DNA of 16,788 nt from Gammaproteobacteria bacterium (GTDB taxonomy: Bacteria > Pseudomonadota > Gammaproteobacteria > HK1): contig JAJECB010000212.1 of NCBI GenBank assembly GCA_022822245.1, forward strand, positions 1 to 16,788, read 5' to 3'. Position 1 is the stretch's first letter, and every line of letters begins with the position of its first letter. The notes under the pieces were generated by a model. The model had not been told where the DNA came from, did no database searches, and worked only from the letters and a program-made list of their open reading frames with translations. The position numbers and the translations under genes are program-made. Shown one piece after another: positions 15,279 through 16,788 of the stretch.

Positions 15279-15300
15279 CGCCCGGCCACCACGCCGGGCG
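15279..15300. terminator. GC hairpin between convergent CoA-transferase and MoaD-like genes
   Basis: A perfect 8-bp stem (CGCCCGGC 15279-15286 with GCCGGGCG 15293-15300) has a 6-base loop, in the 36-base gap between two converging stops. It could end transcription from both sides. There is no T-run, so the role is inferred from structure and position. Confidence 0.6.
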
Positions 15301-15305
15301 GCCGG

Positions 15306-15554
15306 CTATCCCGCCTCGATCTGGGGGAGGAAGAAGACCTCGCTGTCCTCGCCGATGGTCTCCAGGAACGGCTCCTGGAAGATCTCGCCGTCGATTGCGA
15401 CCGCGACGCCGTCGCGGAGCCGTTCGCCCATGCCCGGGAAGCGGGCGTCGAGGGCCTTGAGGAGCTGGCGGTAGTTCTCGGCCTCGACCTCGACCTCCTT
15501 CTCGCCGCCCGCGAGCTCGCGGGCGAGCTCGTTCGGGAGCACCACCCTCGCCAT
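15306..15554 (-). CDS. MoaD/ThiS-family ubiquitin-like sulfur carrier protein
   Basis: 82 residues with the beta-grasp pattern of MoaD/ThiS: ARVVLPNELARELAGG, then YRQLLKALDARFPGMGERLR, VAVAIDGEIFQEPFLETIG and EVFFLPQIEAG at the end. Family members carry sulfur as a C-terminal thiocarboxylate on a Gly-Gly tail, for molybdopterin or thiamin synthesis. Here the last residues are Glu-Ala-Gly, so the second-to-last Gly is replaced by Ala; I rechecked the codons GAG GCG GGA TAG. ATG 15554 has GGGAG at 9 bases. It lies 37 bases downstream of the molybdopterin-subunit gene on the same strand, likely one operon. It may be a dedicated partner of that enzyme rather than the general MoaD; whether it can be activated is uncertain. 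Confidence 0.8.
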   Translation of the reverse strand: MARVVLPNELARELAGGEKEVEVEAENYRQLLKALDARFPGMGERLRDGVAVAIDGEIFQEPFLETIGEDSEVFFLPQIEAG

Positions 15555-15591
15555 CGCGACGCGCTCCCGATCCGCCCGCCGTGCCCGGCCG

Positions 15592-16788
15592 CTAGTCGGC
15601 CGCCTCGGGCAGCTTCGCGGCGTCGAGGGCCGCGAGAAGCCGGGGGGGCGACGCGGGAAGGTGGTTCATGCGGGTCCCGCAGGCGTGGTAGATCGCGTTC
15701 GCGACCGCAGCGAGCGGGGGCACGATGGGCACCTCGCCGACCCCCCGCACCCCGTAGGGATGACGAGGGTTCGGCACCTCGACGAGGACGGTGTCGATCA
15801 TCGGGAGGTCCGAGGCGACCGGCACCCGGTAGTCGAGGAAGCCCGGGTTCTCGAGGGTGCCCGCCTCGCTGTAGACGTACTCTTCGTTGAGCGCCCAGCC
15901 GATCCCCTGCGCGGCGCCGCCCTGGAGCTGCCCTTCGACGTAGCTCGGGTGGATGGCCCGGCCCACGTCCTGGACGGCGGTGTAGCGAAGCACGGTGACC
16001 CCACCCGTTTCCGGATCGACCTCCACGTCGCACACGTGCGTGCCGAAGCCCGGCCCGACCCCGCGCGCGTTGATCGTCGCCTGCCCCGAGATCGGGCCGC
16101 CGGTCTTGGCGGAGCCTTCCGCGAGGGCGGCGAGGGTGAGGGGTTCGAACTCGCCGACGTTGCTGCTCGCGGGCCGCGCTTCGCCGTCCTCCCAGACGAC
16201 CCCGTCGGGATCCACGTCCCAGATCTTCGCCGCGCGGGCACGCAGCTCATCCACGACCTGCTTCGCCGCCTCGACGACCGCCATGCCGACCGAGAACGTG
16301 ACCCGGCTGCCGCCGGTCATGTCGCTGTAGGGGATCGAGCTCGTGTCGGGCACGATGGGACGCACCCGGTGGTAGTCGATGCCGAGCACCTCCGCGGCCA
16401 TTAGCGCCATCGATGCGCGCGAGCCGCCGATGTCGGGGTTCGGGTCCACGACCACCGCGGTGCCGTCCTCGTTGATGTGCACGGCGGCGCTCGTTTGCCC
16501 GCCGATGTTGAACCAGAAGCCGGAGGCGACCCCCCGGCCCTGGTTGGGGCCGAGCTCGGCCCGGTAGTGCTCGTGGGCGAGCGCCGCCTCGCCCCCCCCC
16601 GCGATCCCGAGGTGTGGGATCTTGGTCCCCAAGGCCGCCAGGGGACGCTCGCGGGCCGCGTTCGCGAGGCGAAGCTCGAGGGGGTCCATGCCGAGCTTCT
16701 CGGCGAGCTCGTCGAGCGCGCTCTCGACGCCGAATGCGGCCAGCGGCGCGCCCGGGGCGCGGTAGGCCGCGCACTTGGGGCGGTTCAC
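15592..16788 (-). CDS. Xanthine dehydrogenase-family molybdopterin-binding subunit, 5'-truncated by window edge
   Basis: 398 visible residues, the C-terminal half of a protein usually 700-780 long; the frame is open at base 16788. This is the large subunit of molybdenum hydroxylases (xanthine dehydrogenase, CO dehydrogenase CoxL and relatives), which binds molybdopterin cytosine dinucleotide. Visible: AYRAPGAPLAAFGVESALDE near the edge (not the AYRCSFR loop of form I CO dehydrogenase), LGMDPLELRLANAARERP, DIGGSRASMALMAAEVLG, SDMTGGSRVTFSVGMAV, DVGRAIHPSYVEGQLQGGAA, and GVRGVGEVPIVPPLAAVANA with the catalytic Glu of the GVGE motif. The DIGGS stretch differs from the DIGQG common in relatives. 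The FAD and iron-sulfur subunits are not in view. The substrate is unknown. It is followed on the same strand by the MoaD-like gene. Confidence 0.92.
   Translation of the reverse strand: MNRPKCAAYRAPGAPLAAFGVESALDELAEKLGMDPLELRLANAARERPLAALGTKIPHLGIAGGGEAALAHEHYRAELGPNQGRGVASGFWFNIGGQTSAAVHINEDGTAVVVDPNPDIGGSRASMALMAAEVLGIDYHRVRPIVPDTSSIPYSDMTGGSRVTFSVGMAVVEAAKQVVDELRARAAKIWDVDPDGVVWEDGEARPASSNVGEFEPLTLAALAEGSAKTGGPISGQATINARGVGPGFGTHVCDVEVDPETGGVTVLRYTAVQDVGRAIHPSYVEGQLQGGAAQGIGWALNEEYVYSEAGTLENPGFLDYRVPVASDLPMIDTVLVEVPNPRHPYGVRGVGEVPIVPPLAAVANAIYHACGTRMNHLPASPPRLLAALDAAKLPEAAD

Overview
The window is a high-GC bacterial chromosome segment, consistent with Pseudomonadota or another high-GC environmental phylum. 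The base composition, the proteobacterial-type Lhr helicase, the ectoine-hydrolase-like gene and the molybdenum hydroxylase all fit, but nothing here fixes the taxon. I see no rRNA, tRNA, CRISPR array or complete insertion sequence.

Layout: (1) 1-2418, the 3' three quarters of a type I restriction subunit (hsdR), cut by the left edge. (2) 2441-3622 on the minus strand, an ectoine hydrolase-type M24 protein (doeA-like). It is preceded by a promoter, Shine-Dalgarno site and 33 codons that look like the decapitated 5' end of an AAA_14 ATPase gene. (3) 3623-5774, a small accessory mosaic: an intact Uma2-family nuclease gene, a degraded DUF4143 fragment (the C-terminal half of an AAA_14-DUF4143 protein), a Phd-RelE/ParE toxin-antitoxin pair, and an N-terminal remnant of an IS1182-type transposase. 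(4) 5775-11464, housekeeping-like genes: a cysteine synthase-family PLP enzyme diverging from a full-length Lhr helicase. (5) 11494-13979, an SDR oxidoreductase diverging from a GNAT acetyltransferase, followed by a TudS-DUF1722 fusion protein (RudS-like tRNA 4-thiouridine desulfidase). (6) 14088-15269, a family III CoA-transferase, convergent with a MoaD-like protein and the 3' part of a xanthine dehydrogenase-family molybdopterin subunit, cut by the right edge.

Functional links: hsdR needs hsdM and hsdS, which must lie to the left if present. The doeA-like protein would open the ectoine ring, but no other ectoine genes are in view. The GNAT and TudS-DUF1722 genes look co-transcribed. The molybdopterin subunit and the MoaD-like gene form a minus-strand operon. 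Convergent gene ends at 11464/11494 and 15269/15306 are each separated by a strong GC hairpin that could terminate transcription from both sides.

The most interesting signal is the scrambled AAA_14/DUF4143 debris around the Uma2 gene. The C-terminal half lies upstream of an N-terminal half on the same strand, and the N-terminal piece ends by overlapping the doeA start codon. This suggests that doeA acquired its present promoter and leader from a broken accessory gene.
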